From Thalassia testudinum (Eukaryota; Streptophyta; Magnoliopsida; Alismatales; Hydrocharitaceae): 64,000 nucleotides of DNA. The translations under genes and the position numbers were made by a program. Within the stretch, counting starts at the first letter, position 1. Every line of letters begins with the position of its first letter. The notes beneath the pieces were generated by a model. That model worked only from the letters and a program-made list of their open reading frames with translations. It was not told the DNA's origin and did no database searches. Below are positions 33,717 to 45,829 of the stretch, in pieces. The DNA is taken from assembly GCA_037157565.1 (NCBI GenBank), contig JAZHRO010000050.1:45456001-45520000 (forward strand), given 5' to 3'.

Positions 33717-34860
33717 GAGGGGAACCTCTTGCACACCAAGACACACTTAGAAACACAAGACACACATAGAAACACAAGACACACCCAAGCAACATACTTT
33801 CTACCATTTTGTGTCTCTCTTGCTCTCAAAGCTCTAATTCTTCATCTAGAGAGCATCAAGCTTCGCGCACCCGCTCTCCCGTTGTAGTTCACGAGAGCGA
33901 TGTTGCGCTGTCGCGTGGCTCACGCATCCGCGTCATCGACTTGACGCACTCCTTGCAAAGGGGAGTTTCTTAATTCCTATAGAAGCTTAGGTTTAAAATT
34001 ACTTTGTTGTCTCTATAGGATTATTTGTTATTTTATCTTTGTTATTTGGTTGGGTATTCGCTTTGCGAATTCCCGTCTCCTTCGTGGGACAAAATCCTTC
34101 TCGTGGAGAAAAGGGGTTGAGGAACGCTACCCTCGCACTTGTAGCGTGATTGTAATTGAGGTTGAATCACCCTCGTTTAAAGTGATTCGTTTAGTGGATT
34201 TGATCAACTTGGTTGATTGGAAAATCCTAACTCGAGAGGGTTAGGTGGTGATTTTCACCCGGTTTGGGTTTCCACCTAAAAATAATTGTGTACTCGTGTG
34301 ATTGATATTTTGTGAGATTTTCATTTCCGCAATTATTACGTCACCCCCTCCTGGTAGGGAAGAATCGACATAACCTTCTTATTGCAACAGACAGGCTGAA
34401 AATAGAAAGCTCCTCCTTAAATAGCCCCTTAAGAGTAGTGAGGTAGTTGGCTAGTCATGTCGCCTTGGTTGGTGCTCCAAATCCTCTTGTAAAATATGTT
34501 CATCATGAACTACTCGTCTACATACAATACCGTTGCTCCAGGGCCTCCCAAATATCCTTAGCTATCTTCTTGTACAACATACTAGCAGCTATCTTAGGAT
34601 CAACACTATTCATTATCCAATTCATGATTAAGTAGTTGTCCTTCTCACTTTCGAAACTTTGCATCCTTGGCATCTAGTGCATCATTTATCAGAGCATGGA
34701 GTTTTTTATGCCCTCCAACAAAAATATGGAATGCTCTTGACCATAACACATAGTTTTGGGACCCTATCAGCTTTGTGGTTGTCCCTTGAACTAAGGCAAA
34801 GGTAGAGACCTTACTCTCTGAGGTAAAAAATCGATGCACTCTCATCAGCCATGGGGAACA

Positions 34861-35850
34861 AAGGAGAATAAACAATGCTAGAAATTCTAATCAATAAGAA
34901 AAAATATCAATACATGCAAATATGCATGAAAAATAGCACATGGATATTTAGAATGTGAGGGGAATCCATGTCGCACTCAAGGATCAAGAGATTATGGATT
35001 GACCAAAACCTCCTCTGATCTACAAATCAGATTTGGATTGGACTAGTCAGACCATCTAGCAGTATATAACAAGTTGCAATGTGGTCAATCTAACCAACAA
35101 CAATATGTTCCCACATTAAATAGTTTAATGAAATCTACATTTCTTACCTGATGAGGGAGGAAAAATTTGACCCATCAAGTAAGGCCTACAGGCCCAAAGT
35201 TCCCTAATTTCATGCAAGGCAACCACCCCAAGCCCAAGTTGGAGAACTCTTGCTCGGGGAAGACACCTGCTTGACTAGCTAGGACTCATCCGTGGAGGCA
35301 TCCCGACAAATCTGCCTAAACCTTCTAGGTGACTATACCACCTAACCCATGAAGATTTCCTTAGGAAGTCACCGTAATCAATCTGCCTGAACCTCTTGGG
35401 TAACTATCTTGCTTGACCCACCAGGACTTGCCTGGGAAGGCGCCTTGACAAACCCACCTAAACCTCCAAGGTGACTACCCTGCCTAATCCACTAAGCACT
35501 TAGGTGGCATGGTTCGTCAGATAAGACTAGGATGGATGTCTAGATATCTTGCCAGCTAAGATGTTGCCAAGAGAGAAGAAAAAGCGATTGCACAAGGAAT
35601 GAGGCAACAGTATGAGTAGCGAGGTAGTGGCATAAGGGGAAAGGTAATGGCTTGTAAGGTGAAGGGCTGTAGGGGACGATTACGCTACTTGACGAGAAAA
35701 TGATTCTTGCCTTACTTGTGTCCTGAATTTCGTATAAAAGGGAAGGGATGTACTCAAAGAAAGGATAATCCCCCATATTGCACTCAAGAAAAACAAAAGA
35801 GAACTTACATAGTAAATATTGGAAGGCTAAATCCCCTCTTGAGACATGCA
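34861..35850 (-). repeat. Unassigned LTR-like DNA with degenerate 70-bp repeats
   Basis: No gene. Between 35235 and 35515 about three and a half degenerate units of about 70 bases share CTGCCTAAACCT, GTGACTA, GCCTGACCCA and ACTTGCCTGGGAAGGC-like parts. Such sequences are common in gypsy LTRs, but no LTR ends were identified. Confidence 0.4.
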
Positions 35851-36416
35851 CCCTAGTGGTGGAATTGAGTAACCACTCCTTTATCTTTATATGGGTTGCA
35901 TTCTTGGTTTAACTATTGCACACCTCTAACGATTGGGTCCATGGACTCTGATCGCTACAAAAAACATGCTATACAATGAAAGTGCACCTTGAGGAAAAAC
36001 TTGATAGAGACCAATGGTTTGGTTTTCCAATCTCAAGGGTAATAAATGTGTGCTCTAACCTATCAAAAGTTTAAGCAAAATGACTAAGTAAAAAAAATTG
36101 AAATTTACATCCATAGCCTCTACATAAATTGTATCATGAACAACATATTTTCCTCCATTCCTCTCAAGCCTAATTTCTTAGTTAAAAAATGAAAGAAAAT
36201 TCCTATGGAGATGCAGCTCATTTTAAACTTCTTTCAACCATTAGATAATCATGGTAGAAAAGAAAGTAGAGTTATAATATGCATGCATTTGATGACGAGG
36301 TAGCCACAAGTTATTCAACCTATATGTTCTACTATAGTGTTAATGAGTGATTGAGCTTTGCCGAGCCCTATATGAAAATCTAACAGCTAATCACTACATG
36401 AAATTGGTAACATAGT

Positions 36417-36775
36417 TACACCTATATGATATACGTCTGGAAATGGGATCTAACCTTCAAAAGTGTACTAGAATTTTATTTGCATACAATGTGGGTGATT
36501 ACCCTATATATAACGGAGCCTTTTTGTAGGTGGTTTACAGTCCTAATAATTACATGTAATTATTTCTTCTTCGGAGAATGCAAAATCTAGTTTCACCTGT
36601 ATGATACATTTGGAAAGGGAATCTAATCCTCAAGAATGTACTAGAATTTTATTTGTTTACAATGTGAGTGATTATCTCTTTTTTGTATATAATGGACCCT
36701 TTTTACAGGGGGTTTAGAGCCTTAATTATTACACCTTAATTATTACATGTAATTATTTCCTCTTTAGGGAACGCA
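36417..36775. repeat. Direct duplication of about 175 bases
   Basis: 36417-36592 and 36594-36775 align. Both contain ACCT, a GATA-CGTCTGGAAA- or ACATTTGGAAA-like stretch, GTACTAGAATTTTATTTG, TACAATGTG and TTACATGTAATTATTTC, with scattered substitutions and an 11-base internal repeat in the second copy. It is old and is probably a local tandem duplication. Confidence 0.75.
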
Positions 36776-38459
36776 AGCTTTTTCTCCACTTCCCAAGGCC
36801 CTGCTTCACTTCTGTGTCATTTTCCTTCTAGGTCAACGCCAGTTGGGCGTCGCCATCTTGTAGGTTGGGCTTGGTGCCCCATTCAGATATTAGGTTAGCT
36901 CCATCTATGTCTTTTTAGCTAGCTTTGCTCTGCCACCCAAGGACCTACCCGATTGCCTTTGTTGGCGGACTAGCCAAGTTTTCTAGAATTATGGTGGCGT
37001 GGGCTTGGAGACCTGGCTGATCACCTCTAGAGACAAACCAATCGGGTCAACTAGAGTTATGGCAACACAAGCTTGGCTCTCTTGTTGTAGATATGGTCCT
37101 TCTAAGCCTTAGGCTAGCCCATTCTTCAATTCTTTTGGTTTATTAGGCCAGTCGTCTTAGACTTGACTTTTCTCCTCTCATAAATATACAAGACAAGTTC
37201 ACATTGTAACTTATAAAATATAGCATAATAAACATATTATTTATCGTAGCATGAATTTAAGCTAAACTATCAATGACTAATAAAACTCCTATTTAGCAAT
37301 CATATGTGTTCAATCTCATCATCCTAGCAAATATCTTTCCTCCACTCCTCCCACGCACCCACCCATTTAAACAACAACCAAAATTATATGAAGAAGAGAC
37401 ATCTAATTTTCCCAAACAATCAAGTCTTGCCTACCACATGCATGTCAAAGGCAAATAAAGTCAGGTATTGAGGCAAATAAAGTCAGGTATTGACATTTAA
37501 TCACAAAACCTACATGAGGTTATAAAAATAATTCCACATCAATGACATTATATCCAAACAACTGGGAAGGGCTTTGCTTCGACCTCTAGACATCAAGTCT
37601 GCTAACGAGTAAATATTGCAAGCCCGACCATGATAATCTTAACCAATAAATAATGCGGGTTATAAAAGTTTTACTCCAATGACTCGGCAAGAACATAAAT
37701 TCTATTCACATGGAGGACTCTCTACAACATTTAATTCCATAAAAGCAAGGCATATTTGTGTAAATGCCCTTCCGATGTCCACATTTTCGTGCATACCCTC
37801 TTTATATTAATTAATTTCATTTCATACCTCATTTAAATTTTCTTCATGTGTCCCCTGTAGCATTCATTCATGCTAACTAATTGTAACAAGGATCCAATTA
37901 AATCTGCTGGAACAAGCGGTTCATCTTCAAAGACTGAAAAAATTTCAGAAGTCATTGAGTTTTCTTCGTAATGTTATTGGGATCATAAAATTCAGCTCAC
38001 TCGATCGAGTAGTTGAATAAGGTCACCTAATCAAATGTAATTTAAATACTTGTCCAATACATAGCTGATCAATCCATTTGTTTTCGCATGGTAACTTCCG
38101 TGGTTTTTCCATACATTCCTATTTCCTCATTGGGGAGATGTCCTAGTTTAATTTTCGTATCAAAGGGAACCTTATAATTTTATAGCTACATGTATCAATT
38201 TACTCGTATTAATTAAATATTTTTTACTTTAAGCATTAAAAATATGAACTAATTAATATCCAAATGACTCTTATGACTGCACCACCGTATCTGCTAATTT
38301 GATCATACTTACCCATCAGTTTTTTCTTTTCGAAGAATGCAACACGGAATAATCCTCGATTACCCTCCCGCAAATAGAGACCTCTTGAATGAAATGAATA
38401 CTTTATTCTTTGCGCAATATCATCGCAATCCTTTTTATTCGGACCCTGCATTGCTCGAG

Positions 38460-39230
38460 TTAACCATAAAAACTGTACGAGTCGAAAAGTAAGGAAATGT
38501 AAATTATGACGTAAAAAATGTCTTACGGTATAATGTTCGATTATTTGATAATTAATATTTAATATAAATAAATAAAAATTTTTAAAATTTATTATACGAT
38601 AGTTTTCATCATACTTAAAAAATTTATATCACTTTAGTCTAAAAAATATACATGTGATAAAAAATTTTGTATTGATGATAAATTATTTTAAGGATATTTT
38701 TACCTATTTAAAGTAATTTTAAACATATCTAAAGTGATTTTGACTTATAAATTTAAGATTTATTTTATGAAAAATGATTTTATATATGAGAATTGATTTT
38801 TCACCTTACGATTTTGGATCTATGATTTATAATTTAGGATTTCGTTAAACCCTAAACCTTAAATCCTAGACCTTAAATTTTAAGGTGAAAAATCACATTT
38901 GAAGTAAAAAATTACTTATTATATGTGAAGAAATACTTTAAATTTAATTTTACACTTATAAAAAAATATTAGAACGATGCAAAATAATTTAAAGTAAGAT
39001 ATAATTTAGTACTTTGCACTGATACAAAAATAATTTATTATATCGATATAAATTATTTTAAATTAAGATTACACCGGTGTAATCTTACTTTATACTAATA
39101 TAAATTTTTTTAAAAATATAAAATAATTTTTCATAATTTTAAGAAAATAATTTATTATTAATTTTAATAATAACATATTCCACCGCATATGAGCATTTCT
39201 TTTATATAAAAAAAATTATATTTATGGGTC
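38460..39230. repeat. AT-rich low-complexity block
   Basis: About 770 bases dominated by A and T tracts, with many short inverted runs such as AAATTATTTTA and TAAAATAATTT. It separates the transposon-rich left half from the gene. It may be a matrix-attachment-type region, but only base composition supports that. Confidence 0.5.
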
Positions 39231-39950
39231 AAACTTTTAGGTCACGTTTTTCAAACTCACGTCCAATTAACTATTACTCGCTTCAGAGACCCGAAAATAC
39301 GCAAACGATGAATATGGATGTAACGAGTATGAAAATGGCAATAGCGACGTAAGCAGCGTATGTCTGTGACCATGAAGATGGTGAGGGTCTATATGCAAGT
39401 TCACCCATCTTCCTTTTCCGTCACACGCAGCCATTGCTCAGAACAGTATGGTTAAATGGGGTGGGTGGAGGTGCGGGTAGAAGGCATTTGACAAGATTCA
39501 AATTCAAAGTACTCATTCTAGTATTTTGTGTGTAGAAGATACTAACTTCTTTCCGATTTGTCCAATTGCGTCTTTGACTTGAGTGATTTGAAAAATAATA
39601 ATAATAGTAAATAACCACATGGAGGGTTTAAGGAGGGAGTGCAATTTTACACTCCCCGTTGCTCCCTCCAGTTCCACTGGCAGTGAGACCGGGATCTCGA
39701 AAGATGCCACCACACCACGCCACGCCCACGCGCCATAGCAAACCAAAGAAACATCTCAAGAAGAAGAGGAGGAGGAGGAGGAAGAAGGAGAAGAACAACC
39801 ATAGAAGGGGGGAAGGAGAAGCTACAGCTGAGGAGGAGATGTAGATCATCGACGACCCATCAATGCCACCACTCCCGTCCCCTTTCCGCATTTGCCCCTT
39901 CCCAAACTCGTCTTGTAACGCCCCTCCCTCTCTCTGTCCATCATAACTCA

Positions 39951-40048
39951 TTACTCCCCCACCATTTAAAGCCCCTCATTCAAGTCCCACAGTAGAGACC
40001 AGAGAGGAAGAGAGAGAGAGAGAGACCAACACTCCACCTCACTCCCAT

Positions 40049-40085
<37 letters not shown>

Positions 40086-40195
40086 CAGACCCAAACAAAG
40101 CCAAGCTCCATGGCGTTGCGCCTCTCCTCGCCTCACTAAGGGAGAAAACCCTCCCTCCTCCACCCCTACAAGACCACCCGCAAAGCTCCAAAGCC
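39951..40195 (+). promoter_or_regulatory. Proximal promoter and 5' UTR of the HD-ZIP IV gene
   Basis: ATTTAAAG at 39963 could serve as the TATA element. GA repeats at about 40009-40023 and 40051-40066, followed by GACA repeats to 40085, lie in the likely 5' UTR. GA repeats of this kind are binding sites for plant BPC-type GAGA proteins. The start of transcription was not determined. Confidence 0.4.
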
Positions 40196-42261
40196 ATGGA
40201 CTTCGGCGAGGACCCAAATGGCTCGTCGGACTCCCAGCGCCGCAGCAAGAAGCGCTACCACCGCCACACCCCCCGCCAGATTCAGCAGCTTGAAGCGTAT
40301 GTACATAAACACCCAACATCCCCCATCAACACCCTCTCCTTCTCATTCTTCACCACTCCCCCTCCCCCGCAGGCTCTTCAAGGAGTGCCCCCACCCCGAC
40401 GAGAAGCAGCGCCTCCAGCTCAGCCGCGAGCTCGGCCTCGAGCCCCGCCAGATCAAGTTCTGGTTCCAGAACCGCCGCACCCAAATGAAGGCACCAACAC
40501 TCCTCCCTGTAATTCCAACGCTGTCCACATCTCTCTACATCTCTACATGTTTGTTCTTGTGGGTCTGCGCAGGCGCAGCACGAGAGGGCGGACAACTGCG
40601 CGCTTCGGGCGGAGAACGACAGGATCCGGTGCGAGAACATCGCCATCCGCGAGGCCCTCAAGAACGTCGCCTGCCCCACCTGCGGCGGCCCCCCCGCCTC
40701 CTCCGACGACTCCTTCTTTGACGAGCAGAACCTCCGCCTCGAGAACGCCCGCCTCAGAGAAGAGGTAACACACACACACACACACACACGTACATACATA
40801 CACACAGATGTATACACACGCTCCCAACGTTGCCATCTCCATGCATACGTGCACTTTTATATATATAGCTGTGCATGTTCTAGTGCTGTACGTGGAGAGA
40901 TGTGTATGCGATACTTATGTGGTTAATTCCCATTCTGGTTTTGGTGGTGGTGGTCGTCATGGCAGCTGGATAGGGTTTCCAGCATAGCCTCCAAGTACCT
41001 CGGCCGGCCGATGACGCAGTTGCCGCCGGTACAGCCGAACCCCGTTGGGTCCCTCGACCTCTCCGTCGGCGCATTCGGCCCGTCCCTCGACCTCGACCTC
41101 GACCTCGACCACCTCCCCAGCAGCTCGGCCGCCGCCGCCACGCACGCCGGCGCTCTCGGTATCGTCCCCACGGCCCTATCGGAGATGGAGAAGGCGGTGA
41201 TGGCGGAGATGGCCGGCGCGGCGACGGAGGAGGTCGTCCGGTTGGTCCAGGCCGACGAGCCGTTCTGGGTGCCCGGCGACGGCGGGAGGGAGGCGCTCAG
41301 CCTCGACGGGTACGAGCGCCTGTTCAAGCGTTGGGCGGGCACGGCTCCCGACGCGTGCGCCGAGGCGTCCCGCGGGTCGGAGGTCGTCGTTGTCAACGCC
41401 GACGCACTCGTCGACATGTTCATGGACTCCGTGAGTTTCCTCTCTCGGTTTTCACCGCTCTGCCCATGGCGTTTCGGAGGAACATCAATTTTATTTAATC
41501 CGCATCAGCACGGTAGAATGTGCCTCAAAATTCGTGCAAAATATCTCTTCTATTTTTTTAAATGAGACGAACTGATCCATTGACGTAGCAGGGCAAGTGG
41601 ACGGAGCTGTTCCCGACGATCGTCGCCAAGGCGAGGACGATAGAGGTCCTGGCGACCGGGGCCGCGGGGAGTAGGAGCGGCTCCTTGTTGTTGGTAATTA
41701 CCATATAATCCTAGTTGACACCACCTAATGCGCTTCGCGCTTTGGTGAAAAAAAGTGCTTTGACATTGGGGAGAGAAATTAAAAAATGCAGATATATGGG
41801 GAATTGCAAGTCCTCTCCCCACTGGTGTCTACTAGGGAGCTCTACTTCGTGCGCTACTGCCAGCAAATCGAGCAGGGCACATGGGTCATCTCCGACGTCT
41901 CGGTTGATTTCGCGCGGGATAGCCGGTTCATGCCGGCGCCCAACTCGCGGAGGCTGCCGTCCGGTTGCTTGATCCAGGACATGCCCAACGGTTGCTCCAA
42001 GGTACCATCCGTATTCCAACGTTGAATCGTGTAAGTCAGAATTCATCGTACGCCGTCTCACGAGAGTGATCAGCGCAGGTCTCATGGGTCGAGCATATGG
42101 AGATCGACGAGAAGACCCCGACGCACCGGCTGTACCGGGAGCTCGTCGACGGCGGGACGGCCTTCGGCGCGCAACGGTGGCTCGCCACTTTGAAGAGAAT
42201 GTGCGAGAGATTCGCGTGTCTAATGGGCACTCCCAGCAGAGAGATTGGAGGAGGTGTGATA

Positions 42262-42335
<74 letters not shown>

Positions 42336-44632
42336 TTTTGATTTTGATCGATCAAAAGCGTTTTAAATGATCAAAATGGCTTGGCTGTGTCTTTAATAAT
42401 AATTCCAGTTATTCCGTCGGCGGACGCGAAGAGGAGTATGATGAAGCTCTCGCAGCGGATGGTGAACAATTTTTGCGGCAGCCTAAGCGCGTCGAACAAC
42501 CAGAGGTGGACGACGCTCTCGGGGCTCAACGACATCGGCGTCCGGGTGACCGTCCACAAGACCACCGACGTCGGGCAGCCAAATGGAGTCGTCCTGAGCG
42601 CGGCCACATCGATGTGGCTGCCGGTGCCGTGCCAGACCGTCTTCAGCTTCTTCAAGGACGAGCGAACGCGGGCCCAGGTGACCGCATTTACGACGAATTT
42701 CTTCCTCTCATTCATACGTCGCCCTCCAATATGTTACCGACGTCATTTGATTTTAATGGTGGCATTGGTTTTCGATATCCTAATGGATGTTGCTAGTTAG
42801 GCAGGAATCTGACATGATTTTGGAGTGATTAGTACATGCATGTGATCGTCTACGGATTATTTTGTGGTAGGTGAGTTAAGTCCACTGATCTTTTGTTTGG
42901 ATGAGTTTACGTCTGGAGCACAGGTGATCCAAGTTAAAGCAATCAAACTTCACCTAAATTTGTTCAGCTTTCTTTGTAAAATAAAAATTCACTTATTGCT
43001 CTATTTTATTGTATTCGATTGCAAATCTACTATCTATTCCACAAACTTATTCTTTACATCAAACATCACATAAGGTAGTATTTGATTATATGTGAAGGTA
43101 TAAGATTCATTTGCATTGGGATAGAGGGATTAGGGCAGGATAAGTTGCTTTTGTTGTTTGGTTATAATATGGGTCCAGTCGTTGGTTAAGCGTGGCTTAT
43201 TCCTCATTTGGTATTGAACTATAGTGTTTGTTGGCAAGGATACAAGAAGTAATAACTTCCTAGTTAAGGGCCAAATCAGTGTGGAAATGAGGGTAATGGA
43301 TCATTTTAACTCCAAATAATCATATTACATGTGTCACATCATGAGGTGAGGGCATTCGAATAGAGCATGAGATTTTTGCCACTCCAACCCCCCACGAATA
43401 ACTTCCATCCCAATTTTCAAGGTCTATCCCAAGGTAAGTGTAACACGGAAGTTTTGCCCCCCAAATGTGGAATTAGTATCTATCCTGACAATCTAACAGT
43501 GCCTAAGAGTACACTAATGATGTGATATTTTGCTAGTGACCTATTTTGTTTTGATTCATGCCACGCTTACTGCTATTAATGATCACAATGCATTTTGCAA
43601 TCTTAATTATAGGATAGTCTGCCACCCTGAAAGCTGCATAATTTGCATATTGGGAGGAAAAATCTTAAGGTTTTGACCCTGGCACCTAAAATTGTTCATG
43701 TGTTTTTCCATCACAGTGGGATGTTCTCTCAAATGGCAATTCAGTTCAAGAGGTTGCTCGCATCGTAAACGGCTCTCATCAAGGCAACTGCATATCATTG
43801 CTCCGTGTAAGATTCTAATACCAACTTTTGATTGAGTAATTATACTTCCAACTGAATGATGTAGGTTCAAATCTTATCTTAACCCGACAATTACAGAAGT
43901 AGCCTCTGGAATCATTGCAAATTATGTAAAAAAAAAAAACGGAACAAGCATTTGATCATGCACGCTCAGAAGTCAAACACACAACCATATTAAAAAAACA
44001 GAGAGAGATTGTTAAGGTATCCATCCCTTTCCTTTGTTAACTCAATACACGAAAGAATATAATTAATGATTTATCTAGTCACATAATATCCACATGATAT
44101 GGATAAGACGGGTTTGATTTGATTTGATTGCTTTTTTATTGTATACTTTGTCTTATGCGATCATCGGAATAAAATTCCCCACATTAAACGGTGCAACGAG
44201 CAGGCATTCAACTCGAGCCAGAACAACATGCTGATCCTCCAGGAGAGCTGCACGGACCCCTCGGGCTCGCTCGTGGTCTATGCGCCGGTCGACTTGCCGG
44301 GCATGAACATCGTGATGAGCGGGGAGGACACGTCCCAGATCTCTCTTCTCCCCTCGGGCTTCACCATCCTCCCGGACGGCCGGCCGGGGGACGCCGGCGG
44401 GGCGTCCACCAGCTCGGGCTCCGCCGGGGGCGGCGGCGGGGGTTCGCTCATCACCGTCGCCTTCCAGATCCTCGTCAGCAGCCTCCCGTCCGCGAAGCTC
44501 AACCTCGAGTCAGTCACAACGGTCAACAACCTGATCAGCACTACGGTGCAACAGATCAAGGTGGCCCTGAACTGCCCTGGTGCCTGTTCCTCACCGCCTC
44601 CCTCCCTCTCTCCCTCCTCCTTTAAGTGCTAG
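40196..44632 (+). CDS. HDG11-like: HD-ZIP class IV homeodomain-START transcription factor (HDG11/ROC8-like)
   Basis: Ten exons: 40196-40296, 40373-40490, 40573-40764, 40966-41430, 41592-41693, 41792-42001, 42079-42253, 42409-42677, 43717-43806 and 44204-44632 (stop TAG). The frame holds throughout and gives 716 codons, close to the 722 of Arabidopsis HDG11. Domains: homeodomain at residues 17-73 (KIWFQNRR-type helix 3, here [13 protein letters not shown]); zipper-loop-zipper at 74-152 with the CPTCGG loop cysteines (107, 110); START lipid-binding domain at about 209-443; START-adjacent domain to the end, with [14 protein letters not shown] and [10 protein letters not shown]. Such proteins act in the nucleus on L1-box promoters in epidermal, trichome and cuticle development. 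The short N-terminus, without an acidic extension, favours HDG11/ROC8 over PDF2/ANL2. All junctions are GT-AG except intron 2. No inactivating change was seen. The C-terminal Gly/Ser loop (about 44395-44450) is long. Confidence 0.92.
40491..40572 (+). other. Intron 2 with GC-AG ends in the HD-ZIP IV gene
   Basis: Exon 2 must end at AAG 40488-40490 to join TQMK to AQHERAD as in the family, and the intron then begins GCACCA. A GT donor (CCT, then GTAATT) lies 18 bases downstream at 40509 and stays in frame, adding six residues (APTLLP) between homeodomain and zipper. The acceptor at 40571-40572 is canonical. Confidence 0.75.
42263..42333. repeat. TA microsatellite in intron 7
   Basis: About 35 uninterrupted TA units, ten bases after the splice donor GTGTGATAAG (42254). 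The length is likely to vary between individuals. Confidence 0.95.
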
Positions 44633-45829
44633 CACCAAAATTGGATCCGTAGTGGCACTTGATTGCGTGCATTCAATTGAGAGGCCGGAGGCCGGAGACG
44701 GGGATTCAATTGGTTGGTTGGTTGGACTTGAATGCACATAATCAAGAGCTTCGATTGGGTGTGTTTGTGTGGGGGAAGAGGGGCGGGTGGGGGGTTGGCG
44801 GGGGAGGAGGGTGAAGGAAGTATGATGGGCTGTTGTCAAGTTTTGAAGCTAATATATATATATATATAGTATTTATTGTTATCTTACATGTCTGAGTCTA
44901 CATTTACAACTTGGTGGGAGAGAGAGAGAGAAAAGAGAAGAGAGGGCCTTTAAAGAGGGAGTCAAGAACGCACCATAGCTGTCCCTTCGCTATCCTCATT
45001 CACTCCATGTATACATATCTTGTCTGCCATCTGCAGCACATCATCAATCCATTGCGATGGACGCGGTAAGGGAGAAAAAAGAAAACAAAAAAACAAAGGG
45101 GGTGAAAAAATGGTTCGGGTATTGACTTCTGTTCAATTGGCATTTATCGTTGGAGGAAGATGCGCGCGGGGGGGGGGGGGGGGGGGGGGGCGCGTGTTGG
45201 TGTATTTTGTTCGTTCCTTTTTCCATAATTTTATTGTGGGGAGGGGGAGGGGAGGTTAATTAGTATGTCTAGTGTCTATAGGTGAGGTCTGTCTCACTTC
45301 TTTTTTATTATCTTTTTTTTCTTTTTTATATTTCTTTTCTTCTCTCTCTGTTGTCGACATGTATATTTGTTGTTGGGATATTTTTCCATCTAGAATAAAT
45401 GTGATTTGTGTTCTTATTTTTTTCTCCCTAGTTGCAGCAGATATTAAATAGGTCCGAGAAATCTTTAGGTGTTCTTACCCTTTTTTCCCGAGAAAATTTC
45501 TAGAAAACCTACACCACTGTATACTAAAAACTAATAATACCAGGATTAATTAAAAAACTCCCTAATGTAATTTTTTTAAAAACTTTTGGATGATATATAT
45601 TCAGGAGCTCGAATGGTACAGTTGATGTGTTTACTTTACATTAATTAAAAAGAAAAATAATGTGCTGGTGTTCTGCTCTTCCTCTGCATGTTCCATTGAT
45701 TACAACAGCAAGGGTACAATTTACTGCTATGCAATTATGTATAGTTGCGTCTTTGGTGTTAGGTCTAGTATCCTAATCATCGGTACTGTTGAGGCCCACC
45801 CGCAAGCTAGAAAATAGCACGGAATCGGA
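44633..45829 (+). other. 3' flank of the HD-ZIP IV gene
   Basis: The 3' UTR probably includes the TA run at 44851-44868 followed by TATTTATTG, which could serve for polyadenylation. A pure G tract lies at 45168-45190 and pyrimidine-rich DNA at 45299-45350. No further gene is recognised before the LINE fragment at about 45830. Confidence 0.5.
45168..45190. repeat. Poly(G) tract of 23 bases
   Basis: Twenty-three consecutive G flanked by GCGCGC and CGCGTG. It is a candidate G-quadruplex, about 535 bases downstream of the HD-ZIP IV stop codon. Confidence 0.95.

Larger units (their letters stand above)
32654..34389 (+). repeat. SIRE-like copia solo LTR
   Basis: Bounded by TGTTGGTGC at 32654 and TTGCAACA at 34389, with inverted ends TGTTG/CAACA. 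It starts with the TTTTGATGATAACAAA block seen in SIRE/Maximus-type LTRs. A TATA box CTATAAATAG lies at 33707-33716. The flanking gag frame resumes on the other side, showing insertion. I could not find matching 5-bp target duplications (left TAACC, right GACAG), so the ends may be off by a few bases or the duplication has decayed. Confidence 0.6.
31584..34860 (-). mobile_element. Degenerate Ty1/copia remnant, split by a solo LTR
   Basis: Minus strand, with gag start near 34855 (MADESASIFYL). KLIGSQNYVLWSRAFHIFVGG of the copia gag domain follows, with stops. After the solo LTR at 32654-34389, gag resumes (VTERAKCRRTTSLMAYL near 32640), a knuckle-like CHYWKTNHPSDHCWEKF lies near 32345, and the gag-pre-integrase domain WHSRLVHPSLSKLHQMF with CEACQLRKH lies near 31640-31730. 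Integrase, RT and LTRs are not recognised. Numerous stops and a single surviving gag-to-pre-integrase stretch mark it as old. Confidence 0.65.
35851..39950. other. Intergenic region upstream of the HD-ZIP IV gene
   Basis: No recognisable gene. Contents are a duplication (36417-36775), a small tandem repeat near 37447-37494 (two units of about 22 bases, AGGCAAATAAAGTCAGGTAT), an AT-rich block (38460-39230) and a purine-rich stretch (39740-39840). The proximal promoter of the downstream gene must lie in the last kilobase. Confidence 0.6.

Noticed and set aside
32649..34394. Target-site duplication of the SIRE-like solo LTR
   Set aside because: The flanking pentamers TAACC and GACAG do not match, and shifting the ends by a few bases did not help, so no duplication is claimed.
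38236..38451. Minus-strand ORF of 71 codons with protein-like composition
   Set aside because: No start context, neighbour or motif that I recognise. It might be a captured gene or organelle fragment, but I cannot support that without a database search.
45061..45075. ATGGACGCG followed by GTAAGG, looking like a tiny first exon
   Set aside because: No matching downstream exon or coding sequence was found before the LINE fragment. A chance match.
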